Assembly: GCF_003667345.1 (NCBI RefSeq) | Contig: NZ_RCWF01000013.1 | Span: 1-64,000, forward strand | DNA from: Poseidonibacter antarcticus | GTDB lineage: Bacteria; Campylobacterota; Campylobacteria; Campylobacterales; Arcobacteraceae | Direction of reading: 5' to 3' | Length of the DNA stretch: 64,000 bases | In this document: piece by piece, positions 38,140-47,169 of the stretch | Position numbering within the stretch: position 1 is the first letter of the stretch | Layout of the letters: each line of letters starts with the position of its first letter | Made by a program: the position numbers and the translations under genes | Notes under the pieces: generated by a model | Seen by the model: the letters and a program-made list of their open reading frames with translations, nothing else | The model's database searches: none | What the model was told of the DNA's origin: nothing

Positions 38140-38526
38140 TTATCGTAAAAGGAAATGAATTAATTTGTAGCCCATACCTGCTGATATTATAGTTCCAAAT
38201 ACATTTAAAAGTATATTTGTAATTGCAAGATATATTGATGTTCCAAAAAGTAAATAAGACTCAATAGCAAAAGTAGAATAAGTAGTAAGTGCTCCTAAAA
38301 AGCCTGTAGTTAGAAATGCTTTTAACGACTCACTTACTGTAATATGAGCAAAATACGCAAAAAGAATTCCTATAATAAAAGAACCAATTATATTTACAAT
38401 TAATACTCCAACTGGAATATCTAAAGGAATATATTTATTAGAGAAATGAACACTATAAGCTCTAATAATTGCACCAAGAAAACCTCCAGCTCCAATTGCT
38501 AAAATAGTTTGCCAACTAATTGGCAT
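38140..38526 (-). CDS. crcB: Fluoride channel CrcB/FluC
   Basis: A 128-residue four-helix membrane protein of the fluoride exporter family, working as an antiparallel dimer. Family landmarks are the GGFLGAIIRAYSVHF opening, IGSFIIGILFAYF, and TTGFLGALTTYSTFAIES with the conserved Asn/Phe/Thr-rich channel lining. No fluoride riboswitch is visible in front; the gene overlaps plsC by 11 bases and is probably expressed with it. Confidence 0.93.
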   Translation of the reverse strand: MPISWQTILAIGAGGFLGAIIRAYSVHFSNKYIPLDIPVGVLIVNIIGSFIIGILFAYFAHITVSESLKAFLTTGFLGALTTYSTFAIESYLLFGTSIYLAITNILLNVFGTIISAGMGYKLIHFLLR

Positions 38527-39202
38527 AATTTTTAATCTCTTTGTTAAATACTTCTTTCATTTTTATTTCAGTATCTTCAAACCATGTAGTTGATTTATCA
38601 GCTTGAATAGGATCTAAATATATAATCTTAACAGTTCCTGGTGTAGCTGTTAATTTTTTAGAATCTACTATATTTCTTGTATTTAACATAATTACAGGCT
38701 GAACTCTCAATTTATATTTATTTCCAACCATTTTTGCACCTGCTTTAAATTTAAGCATTTTTGTTCCATCAGATCTAGTTCCTTCAGGGAACATAGCAAT
38801 TGGTCGTCCTTTATCTAATCTATCTTTTACTTCTTTAAATAAATGCATTATTCCTGCTTTATTCTCTCGGTCAATAGATATCATTCTTGGTGCTTTTATT
38901 ATATGTCCAAAAAAGAATAAATCTGCAATCTCTTTTTTAGCAACCCATGCTAAATCTCTATTATGTACATATTCCATTACAATAATATCAAGTAAAGATT
39001 GATGATTCATTAATACTAAATCACATGTCTCATCTAGTTTGCCTACAGATTCGATTTTAATACCTAATAATCTTATTTGGATTTTCATCCAAAGTTTTAT
39101 AACTTTATGAGTATGATTTCTAAATATATACATTGATAAAACTGTAATTGCAACAGTTATTGTAAATTGTATTAAAAGTATTATTCCCCTAATTCTTGCC
39201 AA
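38516..39202 (-). CDS. plsC: 1-acyl-sn-glycerol-3-phosphate acyltransferase
   Basis: PlsC adds the second acyl chain to lysophosphatidic acid in phospholipid synthesis. The 228-residue protein has an N-terminal membrane segment (GIILLIQFTITVAITVLSMY), the catalytic motif LMNHQSLLDIIVME (an NHxxxxD variant), the substrate motif MFPEGTRSDGTKMLKFKAGA and the RVQPVIMLNT block. It overlaps the upstream BatD-like gene by 14 bases and crcB by 11 bases, so the three genes are tightly coupled. Confidence 0.93.
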   Translation of the reverse strand: MARIRGIILLIQFTITVAITVLSMYIFRNHTHKVIKLWMKIQIRLLGIKIESVGKLDETCDLVLMNHQSLLDIIVMEYVHNRDLAWVAKKEIADLFFFGHIIKAPRMISIDRENKAGIMHLFKEVKDRLDKGRPIAMFPEGTRSDGTKMLKFKAGAKMVGNKYKLRVQPVIMLNTRNIVDSKKLTATPGTVKIIYLDPIQADKSTTWFEDTEIKMKEVFNKEIKNYAN

Positions 39203-40259
39203 GATTTTCTTCCTTTATCCAACCAATAAACTTATTTTTAATTCCCATTACTTTAATAAATTCTCTTTTTTTATTTAAAATTTCAACTTTTTCTTCATTC
39301 TTTATTTGAAAAAATATTGTAGATTTATCTGTAGGTAATATATAAATATATGAATCTTTTTTAACAATTCCTGTTTTATTGGGCATTAAATAAATTATTG
39401 AAATAATTAATAAAATTATTGAAATAATCAGATATATCTTATTTCTCTTTATTATATATATTATTATAAAAACAATTAATAAAATTACTAAAGCTATTTT
39501 TTTATATTTTTCAAAACTTGAATCATTAGGGTTTAAATCAGTTTGAGTACTAACCAATTCATTTTGTAAAATTAAAGGAACAGTAATTGTAATAAAATTT
39601 TTTGTTGTAGTATTATAATAATCAAATTCAACCTTCTTTTTGTGTACAGGTAAAACAAGATAATAAATTAAATTCTGTTTAGGATAATTATTATCTAATT
39701 TTGAAGTACCTTGTTCTTTTATACCATGAAGATAAAAGTCTTCTAAATTCGAATCAATCGCATCAATATCAATTATTGTTAAAGATTCTTTATTATTATA
39801 TTGTTTTGTTTTATAAGCTTTTAACTTAAAATCTTTTGCAATTATATTAGAAAATCTTTCATTACCTCTTGCAATATCAGAGTAAGATATATGTGCTGAA
39901 GATAAATTTGAAGTTTCTATTATATCGCCATTTTTTACAAGTTTAATAGAAAAATCTGGTAAAGTAAAATTACCTTTATTAGCTTTAAAAAAATATTTTA
40001 CTTCATAATTAGCATCAAAAGTATTTTTCCATTTAGCCTTAGGATTAAGAACTTTTATATTTTTAGAATTTAAAAAAGATGTTGTAATATAATCAAAATT
40101 CTTTGTAGTAATTAAAGCTTTAATATTAACTTCAAATCTTTGATTTTTATAAACTTGCTTTGGAACTTGCTGATAGGAAACATAAAGATTTTTTGCAGCA
40201 AATAAATTTATTGATAATAAAGTATTTACTAAAATTATTAGAAATAGTATTTTTTTCAT
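39189..40259 (-). CDS. Membrane-anchored periplasmic protein with BatD-like and SH3-like regions
   Basis: A 356-residue protein with a signal peptide (about 1-21), a periplasmic beta-rich region (about 23-245) that resembles the BatD/Ig-like fold (LYVSYQQVPKQVYKNQRFEV and NFTLPDFSIKL), two close membrane helices around 258-292, and a C-terminal bacterial SH3-like domain (GIVKKDSYIYILPTDKSTIF to IGWIKEENL). The order and the 14-base overlap with plsC suggest an envelope role. The BatD likeness is weak by eye, and no BatA/B/C partners are next to it. Confidence 0.6.
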   Translation of the reverse strand: MKKILFLIILVNTLLSINLFAAKNLYVSYQQVPKQVYKNQRFEVNIKALITTKNFDYITTSFLNSKNIKVLNPKAKWKNTFDANYEVKYFFKANKGNFTLPDFSIKLVKNGDIIETSNLSSAHISYSDIARGNERFSNIIAKDFKLKAYKTKQYNNKESLTIIDIDAIDSNLEDFYLHGIKEQGTSKLDNNYPKQNLIYYLVLPVHKKKVEFDYYNTTTKNFITITVPLILQNELVSTQTDLNPNDSSFEKYKKIALVILLIVFIIIYIIKRNKIYLIISIILLIISIIYLMPNKTGIVKKDSYIYILPTDKSTIFFQIKNEEKVEILNKKREFIKVMGIKNKFIGWIKEENLGKN

Positions 40260-40274
40260 ATTTAGCTTTTAACT

Positions 40275-40306
40275 AATAAAAGTATAGACTTATCTATACT
40301 TTTATT
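40275..40306. terminator. Terminator after purQ
   Basis: AATAAAAGTATAGA and TCTATACTTTTATT form a perfect 14-bp stem with a 4-base loop. The purQ stop codon (40302-40304) lies inside one arm. It separates the ctpA-purC-purS-purQ transcript from the 40259 gene. Confidence 0.8.
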
Positions 40307-40973
40307 GTAAAAAACCCTTAAGCATTCTTACTCCATCATCACAACCAAGCAATTCTTCCATTGCACGTTCTGGATGAGGCATTAAACCAAATATATTTTT
40401 TTCTTTATTACAAATACCAGCAATATTTGAAACCGAACCATTAATATTTAATGTTGATCCATCTTCATTACAATATTTTAATAAAATTTGATTATTATTC
40501 TCTAACTCTTGTAATCCATCTTCATCAATAAAGTAGTTACCATCATGATGAGCAACTGGAATATCAACCACTTCATCTGATTTTAAAAGGCAAAGAAATG
40601 AATTATCATTATTTATAACTTTTAAGTTTTGGAATTTTGAAATAAAATGTAAAGAATCGTTTCTTTTCATAGCACCAGGTAACAATCCTGCTTCTAAAAG
40701 AATTTGGAAACCATTACAAATTCCTAAAATTTTACCACCTTTAGCAGCATAAGCTTGAACAGAATCCATAATATTTGCAAATCTAGCAATTGCTCCAGAT
40801 CTTAAATAATCACCATATGAAAATCCTCCAGGGATTACTAATAAATCAGTATCTTCTGGAATATTTTTTTCTTTATGCCAAACAATTTCAACTTGTGCAC
40901 CTAATTTTTCAAAAGCATATTGTGTATCATACTCACAATTTGTTCCTGGAAATTGTAATACTGAAACTTTCAT
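40302..40973 (-). CDS. purQ: Phosphoribosylformylglycinamidine synthase subunit PurQ
   Basis: PurQ is the glutaminase subunit of the three-part FGAM synthase. The 223-residue class I amidotransferase has VLQFPGTNCEYDT, the nucleophile Cys in GKILGICNGFQILLEAGLL, the FGLMPHPERAMEELLG His/Glu segment, and PGGFSYGDYLRSGAIA. It starts one base after purS. The ammonia it makes is used by PurL, which is not in this window. Confidence 0.97.
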   Translation of the reverse strand: MKVSVLQFPGTNCEYDTQYAFEKLGAQVEIVWHKEKNIPEDTDLLVIPGGFSYGDYLRSGAIARFANIMDSVQAYAAKGGKILGICNGFQILLEAGLLPGAMKRNDSLHFISKFQNLKVINNDNSFLCLLKSDEVVDIPVAHHDGNYFIDEDGLQELENNNQILLKYCNEDGSTLNINGSVSNIAGICNKEKNIFGLMPHPERAMEELLGCDDGVRMLKGFLQ

Positions 40974-40974
40974 A

Positions 40975-41220
40975 TTAACCTACTATTTCGATATCGTAAT
41001 CTTCAATAACAGTATTTGCAAGAAGCTTTTCACACATTTTTGCAACTTCTGCTTTAGCATCAGTTTCATTAGAAGAGTTAAGATTAATAATAATTTGTTT
41101 ACCAATTCTTACATCATTTACTATTTGCTTAAATCCCAAAGTATCTAAAGCATGATGAGTTGCTTTACCTTGATCATCAAGTACACCTTGTTTTAATGCT
41201 ATGTTTACAATTGCTTTCAT
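40975..41220 (-). CDS. purS: Phosphoribosylformylglycinamidine synthase subunit PurS
   Basis: PurS is the small bridging subunit of the PurSQL complex. The 81-residue product has the family pattern VNIALKQGVLDDQGKATHHALDTLGF with the downstream DVRIGKQIIINL. It lies 61 bases after purC and one base before purQ. Length and position are as expected for Gram-positive-like and Campylobacterota-type three-subunit enzymes. Confidence 0.95.
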   Translation of the reverse strand: MKAIVNIALKQGVLDDQGKATHHALDTLGFKQIVNDVRIGKQIIINLNSSNETDAKAEVAKMCEKLLANTVIEDYDIEIVG

Positions 41221-41281
41221 TTGTTACCTTTTTTTTATATTTTTGCGATTATATCTAAAAATGTCTTATATTGGTTTATTA

Positions 41282-42235
41282 TTATTTACTTAAACTTTCA
41301 TGTATTCTACTATAACCCTCTAAAATCGTGTTTTTAATAGAATCTGGAACTATTACATCTAGTTTTTGACCAGGTTTTAAAGTTTTTGCTTTTTCTTTCC
41401 AATTATCTTCTTTACCAAAATTTCTAAGAATTTGTTTATCCATTGAAATATAGTTTCCATTATCAAAATTTTCTTTTGAAATAAATCTTGAACTTTCTGG
41501 TGTTAAAACTTCATCACCTAATACCCATTCTCCAGAAGCATTTACGAAAACTTCAAATTTTGTATCAACAATAACAATATTATTATCTAATGCAAATTGT
41601 GTAAATTCTTTAAATAATTTTTCTAAACTTGAAACTATTTCAGGGAAAACTTCTCTTACTTTTGCAGTATTTAAAGGAACATCTTTTGTACCTTTTGTTG
41701 TAGGAGTAAAAATAGGTGTTTCAAATTTATGCCATTGTTCTAAATCTTTTCCTAAATCTAATCCATAAGGATCTTTTCCATTTTGACATGCTTCAAAAAG
41801 TGAACCTGTTAAATAATTTCTAAAAATAAGTTCAAATTGAACTAATTCTCCATCAATTTTAGCTTCTAAGGGTTTACATAATTCCATAAGCTGACATCTT
41901 GGAGCTATATTTAAAGATTCATCCATTTTCTCAGCTAAAATAGCTGTTCTTATTCCTGATTTTCTAGCAAATGCAGCACCACTATTTGAAATTGCAGTTT
42001 GTGAAACACCCTTACCTTCAATTTCAAGGTTTAATGGAATATCAAAAACTGAACATCTATCACTTCTTACTAATAATACTTTTGGATCGTTACCCGGACA
42101 AGTATAAAGATCTGCATTTTTACCAATATAAAATAGGTTATAACCCAACTCTTCTAATTCTTTAATACCTTTTTGCGATGTTGTTTTCTTTGATTCAGGC
42201 CAAAGACCAAGTGCTATAATATCACTTATTTTCAT
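41282..42235 (-). CDS. purC: Phosphoribosylaminoimidazole-succinocarboxamide synthase
   Basis: PurC joins aspartate to CAIR in purine synthesis. The 317-residue protein is of the longer SAICAR synthase type rather than the roughly 235-residue enterobacterial form. Landmarks are YTCPGNDPKVLLVRSDRCSV, FELIFRNYLTGSLFEA, PTTKGTKDVPLN, and the metal/ATP site IVIVDTKFEVFVN...LGDEVLTPESSRF. It lies between ctpA (16-base gap) and purS. Confidence 0.94.
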   Translation of the reverse strand: MKISDIIALGLWPESKKTTSQKGIKELEELGYNLFYIGKNADLYTCPGNDPKVLLVRSDRCSVFDIPLNLEIEGKGVSQTAISNSGAAFARKSGIRTAILAEKMDESLNIAPRCQLMELCKPLEAKIDGELVQFELIFRNYLTGSLFEACQNGKDPYGLDLGKDLEQWHKFETPIFTPTTKGTKDVPLNTAKVREVFPEIVSSLEKLFKEFTQFALDNNIVIVDTKFEVFVNASGEWVLGDEVLTPESSRFISKENFDNGNYISMDKQILRNFGKEDNWKEKAKTLKPGQKLDVIVPDSIKNTILEGYSRIHESLSK

Positions 42236-42251
42236 TTACTCTTCCTATCCT

Positions 42252-43547
42252 TTATTTAACATTATTGATAATAATTAATGATTTTAAAATTCCAACTGAA
42301 GTGTTTAATTGGTTATCATTTAATACATCTTCTTTTGAAATAACTTTCTTACTTTTTGTTTTCTTTTCTTCATCTTTTTTAACTTTTGTATCAACTTTTT
42401 CAAGTTCAACTTCTAAATGTTTTTTTAAGTCTGCTTCTTTTATTTTAAATTCCGAGTCTTCACCTTGAGTTGCTTTACCAGCAAAAGCAATAATATCAGG
42501 TGTAACACCCTTGGCTTGAATTGTTCTACCACTTGGTAAGTAATATTTTGCAATTGTAAGTTTAATACTTTCTTTTCTATCTTCTGTAATAGGTAAAATT
42601 GCTTGAACAGAACCTTTTCCAAAAGTTTTCTCACCAATTAATATTGCTCTTTTATGATCTTGTAGTGCCCCTGAAACAATCTCAGAAGCCGATGCAGAAC
42701 CACCATTTACAAGAACTACCATTGGTAATCTTGAAATAGTATTTGATACAGATGCTTCAAATTTCTCTTCATCTTCTGCATTTCTTCCTTTTTGAGAGAC
42801 AATTACACCTTTATCAACAAAAAGATCAACAACTCCGATTGCTTGAGAAAGCAATCCTCCTGGATTATTTCTTAAATCAAGAACTAAACCTTTTACATTT
42901 GGATTTTTTTTAATAGCTTTTTCTAAACCATCTACAACTTTTCTATCAAAACTTGTAACTCTTAGATATAAATAATCTTCATCTTCAAAAGTCTTTGCAA
43001 AAACAGATTGTATTTTAATAATATCTCTTGTAATATTTATTTTAACAGGTTTATTTTCACCTTTTCTAACAACTGTTAATAAAATATCAGTGTTTGGTTT
43101 TCCTCTCATAATTGAGACAGCTTCATCTAATGTCATATTTAATGTTGATTTATCATTAATTTTTAAAATGATATCAGATGATTTTACTCCTGCTTTAAAA
43201 GCTGGAGTATCATCAATAGGTGAAATTACAGTTAGAGCACCATCTCTTAAACCAACAGTAATACCCAAACCGCCAAACTCACCTTTCGTTTGGATACTCA
43301 TCTCTTTTGAAGACTTTTCATCTAGAAAAGTAGAGTGAGCATCAAGTTCTTGCATAAGACCTTTTAATGATTTATTGACAATTTCTTCTAATTTAATATC
43401 GTCAACATAATACTTTTCAACAGTGCCAATTACTTTTGTTAATTTCGATAGTGATTCAAATCTTGTTTTTTCAGGAGCTTCTTCTTGTGCAAAAATTGAT
43501 TGAGTTAATAATAATGCAATAGATGAAGCTAATAATAATTTCTTCAT
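42252..43547 (-). CDS. ctpA: Carboxy-terminal processing protease (S41 family)
   Basis: A 431-residue periplasmic protease. It has a cleavable signal peptide (about 1-20, ending SIFAQEE), an N-terminal helical segment, a PDZ domain around 87-165 (GEFGGLGITVG and IVIKINDKST-like peptide groove) and the S41 catalytic domain, with Ser in NGGSASASEIVSGAL (about 284-288) and Lys311 in GEKTFGKGSVQ. The C-terminus is Lys/Glu-rich. In this phylum it commonly sits before purC, as here. Its targets would be tail-tagged periplasmic or membrane proteins. Confidence 0.95.
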   Translation of the reverse strand: MKKLLLASSIALLLTQSIFAQEEAPEKTRFESLSKLTKVIGTVEKYYVDDIKLEEIVNKSLKGLMQELDAHSTFLDEKSSKEMSIQTKGEFGGLGITVGLRDGALTVISPIDDTPAFKAGVKSSDIILKINDKSTLNMTLDEAVSIMRGKPNTDILLTVVRKGENKPVKINITRDIIKIQSVFAKTFEDEDYLYLRVTSFDRKVVDGLEKAIKKNPNVKGLVLDLRNNPGGLLSQAIGVVDLFVDKGVIVSQKGRNAEDEEKFEASVSNTISRLPMVVLVNGGSASASEIVSGALQDHKRAILIGEKTFGKGSVQAILPITEDRKESIKLTIAKYYLPSGRTIQAKGVTPDIIAFAGKATQGEDSEFKIKEADLKKHLEVELEKVDTKVKKDEEKKTKSKKVISKEDVLNDNQLNTSVGILKSLIIINNVK

Positions 43548-43661
43548 ATGTATATAACCTTTAAAATTTATAAAGATAAATTATACAAAAAAGTTTATAA
43601 AAGTAAGGTTTTATTAAAAGTTTTGTACTATACCAATTAGTTTTAAAAAAGGTTTATAAAA

Positions 43662-44243
43662 ATGAGTATGAAAGAAAATGTTGATTTCGTTAAAAATGAA
43701 TTAAACAGTGAAGAAAAATTCTTAGAAGGTTTTGTTAAAGTTGAAAGACTTTATAAGAAATTCAAATCTTTAATAATAGGACTTCTTGTAATTTTAGTTG
43801 TTGCAGTTATTGCATTTGGTATAAATAGTTATATAGAAAAGAAAAATACAATTACCGCTAATATAGCGTTTGATAAAGTAGTTTCTAATCCAGATGATAA
43901 AGATGCTCTTAATACTTTAAAAGAATCAAATAAAAAACTTTATGAAGTAGCTTTGTATTTACAAGCGAAAAAAGATGGGAAATACCCAGAAACAGAAATT
44001 CCTTATTTAAAGGAATTAACACAATATCAAAAAGCATTAACAAATAGTGATGTGAGTAAATTAAATGATTTATCAATGCAAAATGATTTTTTATTAAAAG
44101 AATTTGCAATATTTAATAAAGCCTTGATTTTAGTTAATGAAGGAAAATATAAAGAAGCAAAAATTGCACTTAATTTAATTCAGAAATCATCTAAAGCATC
44201 TGAATTATCAAATTTATTACAACATCATTTACTTACTAAATAA
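43662..44243 (+). CDS. YfgM-like membrane protein with TPR-type periplasmic domain
   Basis: A 193-residue protein with a cytoplasmic N-terminus (about 1-38), one membrane helix (LIIGLLVILVVAVIAFGI, about 40-57) and a periplasmic helical domain with TPR character (NEGKYKEAKIALNLIQK near the end). This topology and its position directly before a BamB-like lipoprotein gene match the yfgM-bamB pair of other proteobacteria, in which YfgM works with periplasmic chaperones at the Sec translocon. AAAAGG lies about 7 bases before the ATG. Sequence similarity to YfgM is low by eye, so the call rests on topology and context. Confidence 0.65.
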   Translation: MSMKENVDFVKNELNSEEKFLEGFVKVERLYKKFKSLIIGLLVILVVAVIAFGINSYIEKKNTITANIAFDKVVSNPDDKDALNTLKESNKKLYEVALYLQAKKDGKYPETEIPYLKELTQYQKALTNSDVSKLNDLSMQNDFLLKEFAIFNKALILVNEGKYKEAKIALNLIQKSSKASELSNLLQHHLLTK

Positions 44244-44252
44244 GGAAAGATT

Positions 44253-45236
44253 ATGAAACAACTTTTTATTTCAATAGCTATATTATTTTTATTAACAGCA
44301 TGTGAAAGTAAAAAATATTTTGAACCAGAGAATGTAAGCGATACTTTAAAAGTAGAAGAATCTTCATTACCCTCATCTATTAAATCTATGAATAGAGAAG
44401 GTGCAACATTAGAAGATGGTACTATTGTAACAAGAGATGGTGTATCTAAATTTAAACTTCCTAAAGATTTTCAGTTTTTAAATGTTAGTAATACAGGAAA
44501 AGTACTTGCTACAAATTACAAAGACAAATTATTAATAGGAAATGAAGAATTAGATATAGGAAATGTTGTAGTTGCAGCATCATTAAAAGATAATAAGCTA
44601 GCATTAATTTATTCTAATAACTCTATTGAATTATTAGACATAGACACAAAAAAAACTCTTTTTAAAGAATATATGTCAATATCTTTAGCAAATGATACTA
44701 GAATTGCAAATCCACACTTTATGGGTAACTTATTACTTTTCCCAACATTAAATGGAAAAGTTCTTATTGTTTCTACTAAAACAAATGAATCAGTAAAAAA
44801 TATATCTGTTGATTTAGATAGTGAATTTAATAATATTATATTTCTTAAAGTAGTTCAAGATAAACAAACTTTAATTGCTGCAACTGCAAATAAAGTTGTA
44901 ACTATTTCTACAAAAAATATCGTCTCAAAAGATTATGAGATAAGAGATATTATTAATAATGGTGAAAGCATTTATTTAGCTACAATTGATGGTAGAATAA
45001 TTAAATTAAATTTAGCATTAGAGGAAATTGCAAGTAAGAAATATAAATACTCAAAAATCTATGCACTTACATATACTGACTCACTTTATGCAATAGAGTC
45101 ACAAAATTTTATAATAAATATAGATAATGATTTTACAAATGATAAAATTTATCATTTTGATTTTGATAATGAAGAAAGATTAATTGTTATTAATAATAAA
45201 GTTTATACTGAAAGTAGAAAAATAACACTTCCATAA
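44253..45236 (+). CDS. BamB-like beta-propeller lipoprotein
   Basis: A 327-residue lipoprotein (lipobox FLLTACESK, Cys17) whose mature part consists of repeated beta-strand blades without catalytic motifs (for example LLIGNEELDIGNVVVAAS, NKLALIYSNNSIELLDIDTK and NGKVLIVSTKTNE), as in PQQ-like propellers. The best candidate role is the BamB-type accessory lipoprotein of outer membrane protein assembly, supported by the YfgM-like gene 9 bases upstream. The der gene that often follows bamB is absent; a terminator follows instead. Confidence 0.65.
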   Translation: MKQLFISIAILFLLTACESKKYFEPENVSDTLKVEESSLPSSIKSMNREGATLEDGTIVTRDGVSKFKLPKDFQFLNVSNTGKVLATNYKDKLLIGNEELDIGNVVVAASLKDNKLALIYSNNSIELLDIDTKKTLFKEYMSISLANDTRIANPHFMGNLLLFPTLNGKVLIVSTKTNESVKNISVDLDSEFNNIIFLKVVQDKQTLIAATANKVVTISTKNIVSKDYEIRDIINNGESIYLATIDGRIIKLNLALEEIASKKYKYSKIYALTYTDSLYAIESQNFIINIDNDFTNDKIYHFDFDNEERLIVINNKVYTESRKITLP

Positions 45237-45239
45237 ACA

Positions 45240-45263
45240 ACTATTAGGGAATTCCCTAATAGT
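45240..45263. terminator. Bidirectional terminator between bamB-like and truD
   Basis: ACTATTAGGG and CCCTAATAGT form a perfect 10-bp stem around AATT, followed by TTTT on the plus strand. It begins 4 bases after the bamB-like stop and ends 6 bases before the convergent truD stop. Confidence 0.85.
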
Positions 45264-45268
45264 TTTAC

Positions 45269-46267
45269 TTAATGTAAATTCCTATTTGCTATATTTTCAA
45301 TTAATACTGTTGCGTAAGAACCCTTAGGCAATGAAAACTCTAACGTACACATTTTCTCGCCACTATTATACTTACAAGTAATATCTTTAGGGAAAACGAT
45401 TGCATCTCTTCTATAGCCTTTTTCTTGAATATACATATCATCATACTTTTCTTCAATAACTCTAGCTTCACTCATAGCTCTGAATACTTTACGACCTGGT
45501 AAAAGTCCAGTTGGTAATATTTTTTGATTTTGAAAATCTTTTAAAATCTGATCAGTAATACTTTTTGCAGTAAAAAGTTTGTCTCTTTTAAATTCATTGA
45601 AAATATCGCCCTCAAATAGTTTAAAATCTTCTTCATTAAATTTTAATCTATTTACTAACCACTCATTAAAAAAACTACTTTGATAAGCTGAGATTAACAT
45701 CTTAGATAACTTTTTATCTTTGATAATAACATCACCATAAACTACATCTTTTGCTTTTTGAAAGTTTTCTTCTACTTCTTTACCAAAACGTTGGTAACCA
45801 AAATAATTTGGCATACCTTTTTTTGATATTTTTTTTATGATTTTTTGAATTTGATTTAGCTCTTCAATTTCAACATCGTGAAGATTAATTTTAAATCTAT
45901 TCCCTTCTAAATCACCAATATTTAATTTTTGATTATGTAAAGTTGAATCTAAAATTTTTATTTTTGAACTTCTAAAAGCTTTCATCTCTTTTGAGTATTT
46001 CTTTGGAATTGAAAGATATTGGGTTGTTGTTGCCCTTTTATCTTTTAATCCAGCATAACCAATCTCATTAGAATATATTCCTAGATAATCACAAAGTCTA
46101 TCAATAAGTTCCCATGTATCCATATTAGATTTTTCAACTTTGAAAATAATGAAATTTCCATGACCTGAAAATCTAATTGGAAGTTCAGTAACTATAAAAT
46201 CTTGATCATTTTGAACAAATTTGAAGTTCAATACTTTATTTGAAGAAGAATAAAATCTTTTAATCAC
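45269..46267 (-). CDS. truD: tRNA pseudouridine(13) synthase TruD
   Basis: TruD makes pseudouridine 13 in tRNA. The 332-residue protein has the catalytic Asp motif GYAGLKDKRATTTQYLSIPK (about residues 72-91), the NYFGYQRFG segment and the LLPGRKVFRAMSEA block. The start codon is GTG at 46267, immediately after the stop codon of the dksA-like gene, with only a weak ribosome binding site, so translation is probably coupled to that gene. Confidence 0.93.
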   Translation of the reverse strand: MIKRFYSSSNKVLNFKFVQNDQDFIVTELPIRFSGHGNFIIFKVEKSNMDTWELIDRLCDYLGIYSNEIGYAGLKDKRATTTQYLSIPKKYSKEMKAFRSSKIKILDSTLHNQKLNIGDLEGNRFKINLHDVEIEELNQIQKIIKKISKKGMPNYFGYQRFGKEVEENFQKAKDVVYGDVIIKDKKLSKMLISAYQSSFFNEWLVNRLKFNEEDFKLFEGDIFNEFKRDKLFTAKSITDQILKDFQNQKILPTGLLPGRKVFRAMSEARVIEEKYDDMYIQEKGYRRDAIVFPKDITCKYNSGEKMCTLEFSLPKGSYATVLIENIANRNLH

Positions 46268-46636
46268 TTATGAATTCTTTTTTGTTTGTTCATTCTCATA
46301 AACTTCTCTACACTCAGTACAAAACTTTGCAAATGGTTTTGCTTTTAATCTTCCAATAGGAATAGTAACTCCACACATACTACAAGTACCATATGAACCA
46401 TCATCAATTTTTTTAATTGCTTCTTCAATTTGTTTTAATTCATCTAACTGATGGTTTGCAATCATTCCTTCTTTAAAAGAATTACTTAATAATTCTGCAT
46501 GATCTAATTCATCTTTTGCTTCTTGAGCTTTTAATTGATCAATATTATCTCTGCTTCCATTTATATTTTTTAAGATTGTTTCTTTTCTTAGAACTAATAT
46601 TTTTTTCAATTCGTCAATTTGTTGTCTATTTGGCAT
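46268..46636 (-). CDS. DksA/TraR-family zinc-finger protein
   Basis: A 122-residue DksA-like regulator. The N-terminal coiled coil (about 5-75) carries the DELDHAELLSNSFKEG acidic tip region, and the C-terminal C4 zinc finger is GTCSMCGVTIPIGRLK followed by FCTECREVYE. Proteins of this family bind RNA polymerase through the secondary channel and act with ppGpp. It is shorter than E. coli DksA (151), as is usual in Campylobacter. AGGAG lies 7 bases before the ATG. It leads a two-gene unit with truD. Confidence 0.9.
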   Translation of the reverse strand: MPNRQQIDELKKILVLRKETILKNINGSRDNIDQLKAQEAKDELDHAELLSNSFKEGMIANHQLDELKQIEEAIKKIDDGSYGTCSMCGVTIPIGRLKAKPFAKFCTECREVYENEQTKKNS

Positions 46637-46712
46637 TAAAGCTCTCCTTTGTTATTATTATAATTATATACTTTTTATTATATATCTCTTATAAGAGCCT
46701 GAATAATTACTA

Positions 46713-46718
46713 TATAAT
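46713..46718 (+). promoter_or_regulatory. -10 box for the MazG-like gene
   Basis: TATAAT 30 bases before the ATG at 46748. Transcription would start near 46725, just before the upstream ATG at 46727, which supports the shorter reading frame. Confidence 0.45.
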
Positions 46719-46747
46719 AATTATTCATGCACAGAAAAGGAACATTT

Positions 46748-47095
46748 ATGAATATAGAAAAAATTAAAGAATCAATACAAGAGTTTTCAACACAAAGAAA
46801 TTGGGAAGAATTTCATAATCCTAAAAACTTAAGTATGGCATTAAGCGTTGAAGCATCTGAATTACTTGAAATATTTCAATGGTTAAGTTTAGAACAATCT
46901 GCTAATTTATCAAAAGAAAATCATGAACATGCAAAACAAGAAATTGCCGATGTTGCAATATATTTAATACGAATATGTATGAAATTAGATATAGATTTAG
47001 AAGAGGCTATAAATGAAAAAATGATTTTAAATGCAATTAAATATCCTTTACAAGATAAAAATGGTAAAAACATAGAATATGGAAAAAAATCATAA
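46748..47095 (+). CDS. MazG-like nucleotide pyrophosphohydrolase
   Basis: A 115-residue protein of the RS21-C6/MazG-like all-alpha NTP pyrophosphatase group, likely a house-cleaning dNTPase. The metal-binding motif is SVEASELLEIFQWL (ExxE) and the second acidic helix is QEIADVAIYLIRI (ExxD). It begins MNIEKIKESIQEFSTQRNW, the conserved substrate-binding start. ATG 46748 is chosen because AAGGA lies 7 bases upstream; an ATG at 46727 would add MHRKGTF. It may be transcribed with the following membrane protein locus after a 74-base gap, which is not certain. Confidence 0.88.
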   Translation: MNIEKIKESIQEFSTQRNWEEFHNPKNLSMALSVEASELLEIFQWLSLEQSANLSKENHEHAKQEIADVAIYLIRICMKLDIDLEEAINEKMILNAIKYPLQDKNGKNIEYGKKS

Positions 47096-47169
47096 GTTTT
47101 TATTATTAATATTTAACACTTATTTAATTAATAAAAGATAGAATATCCAACAAATTATAGGAGTTTTTT

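Noticed and set aside
38080-38600. Fluoride riboswitch for crcB
   Set aside because: crcB overlaps plsC by 11 bases and has no leader of its own in which a riboswitch could lie.
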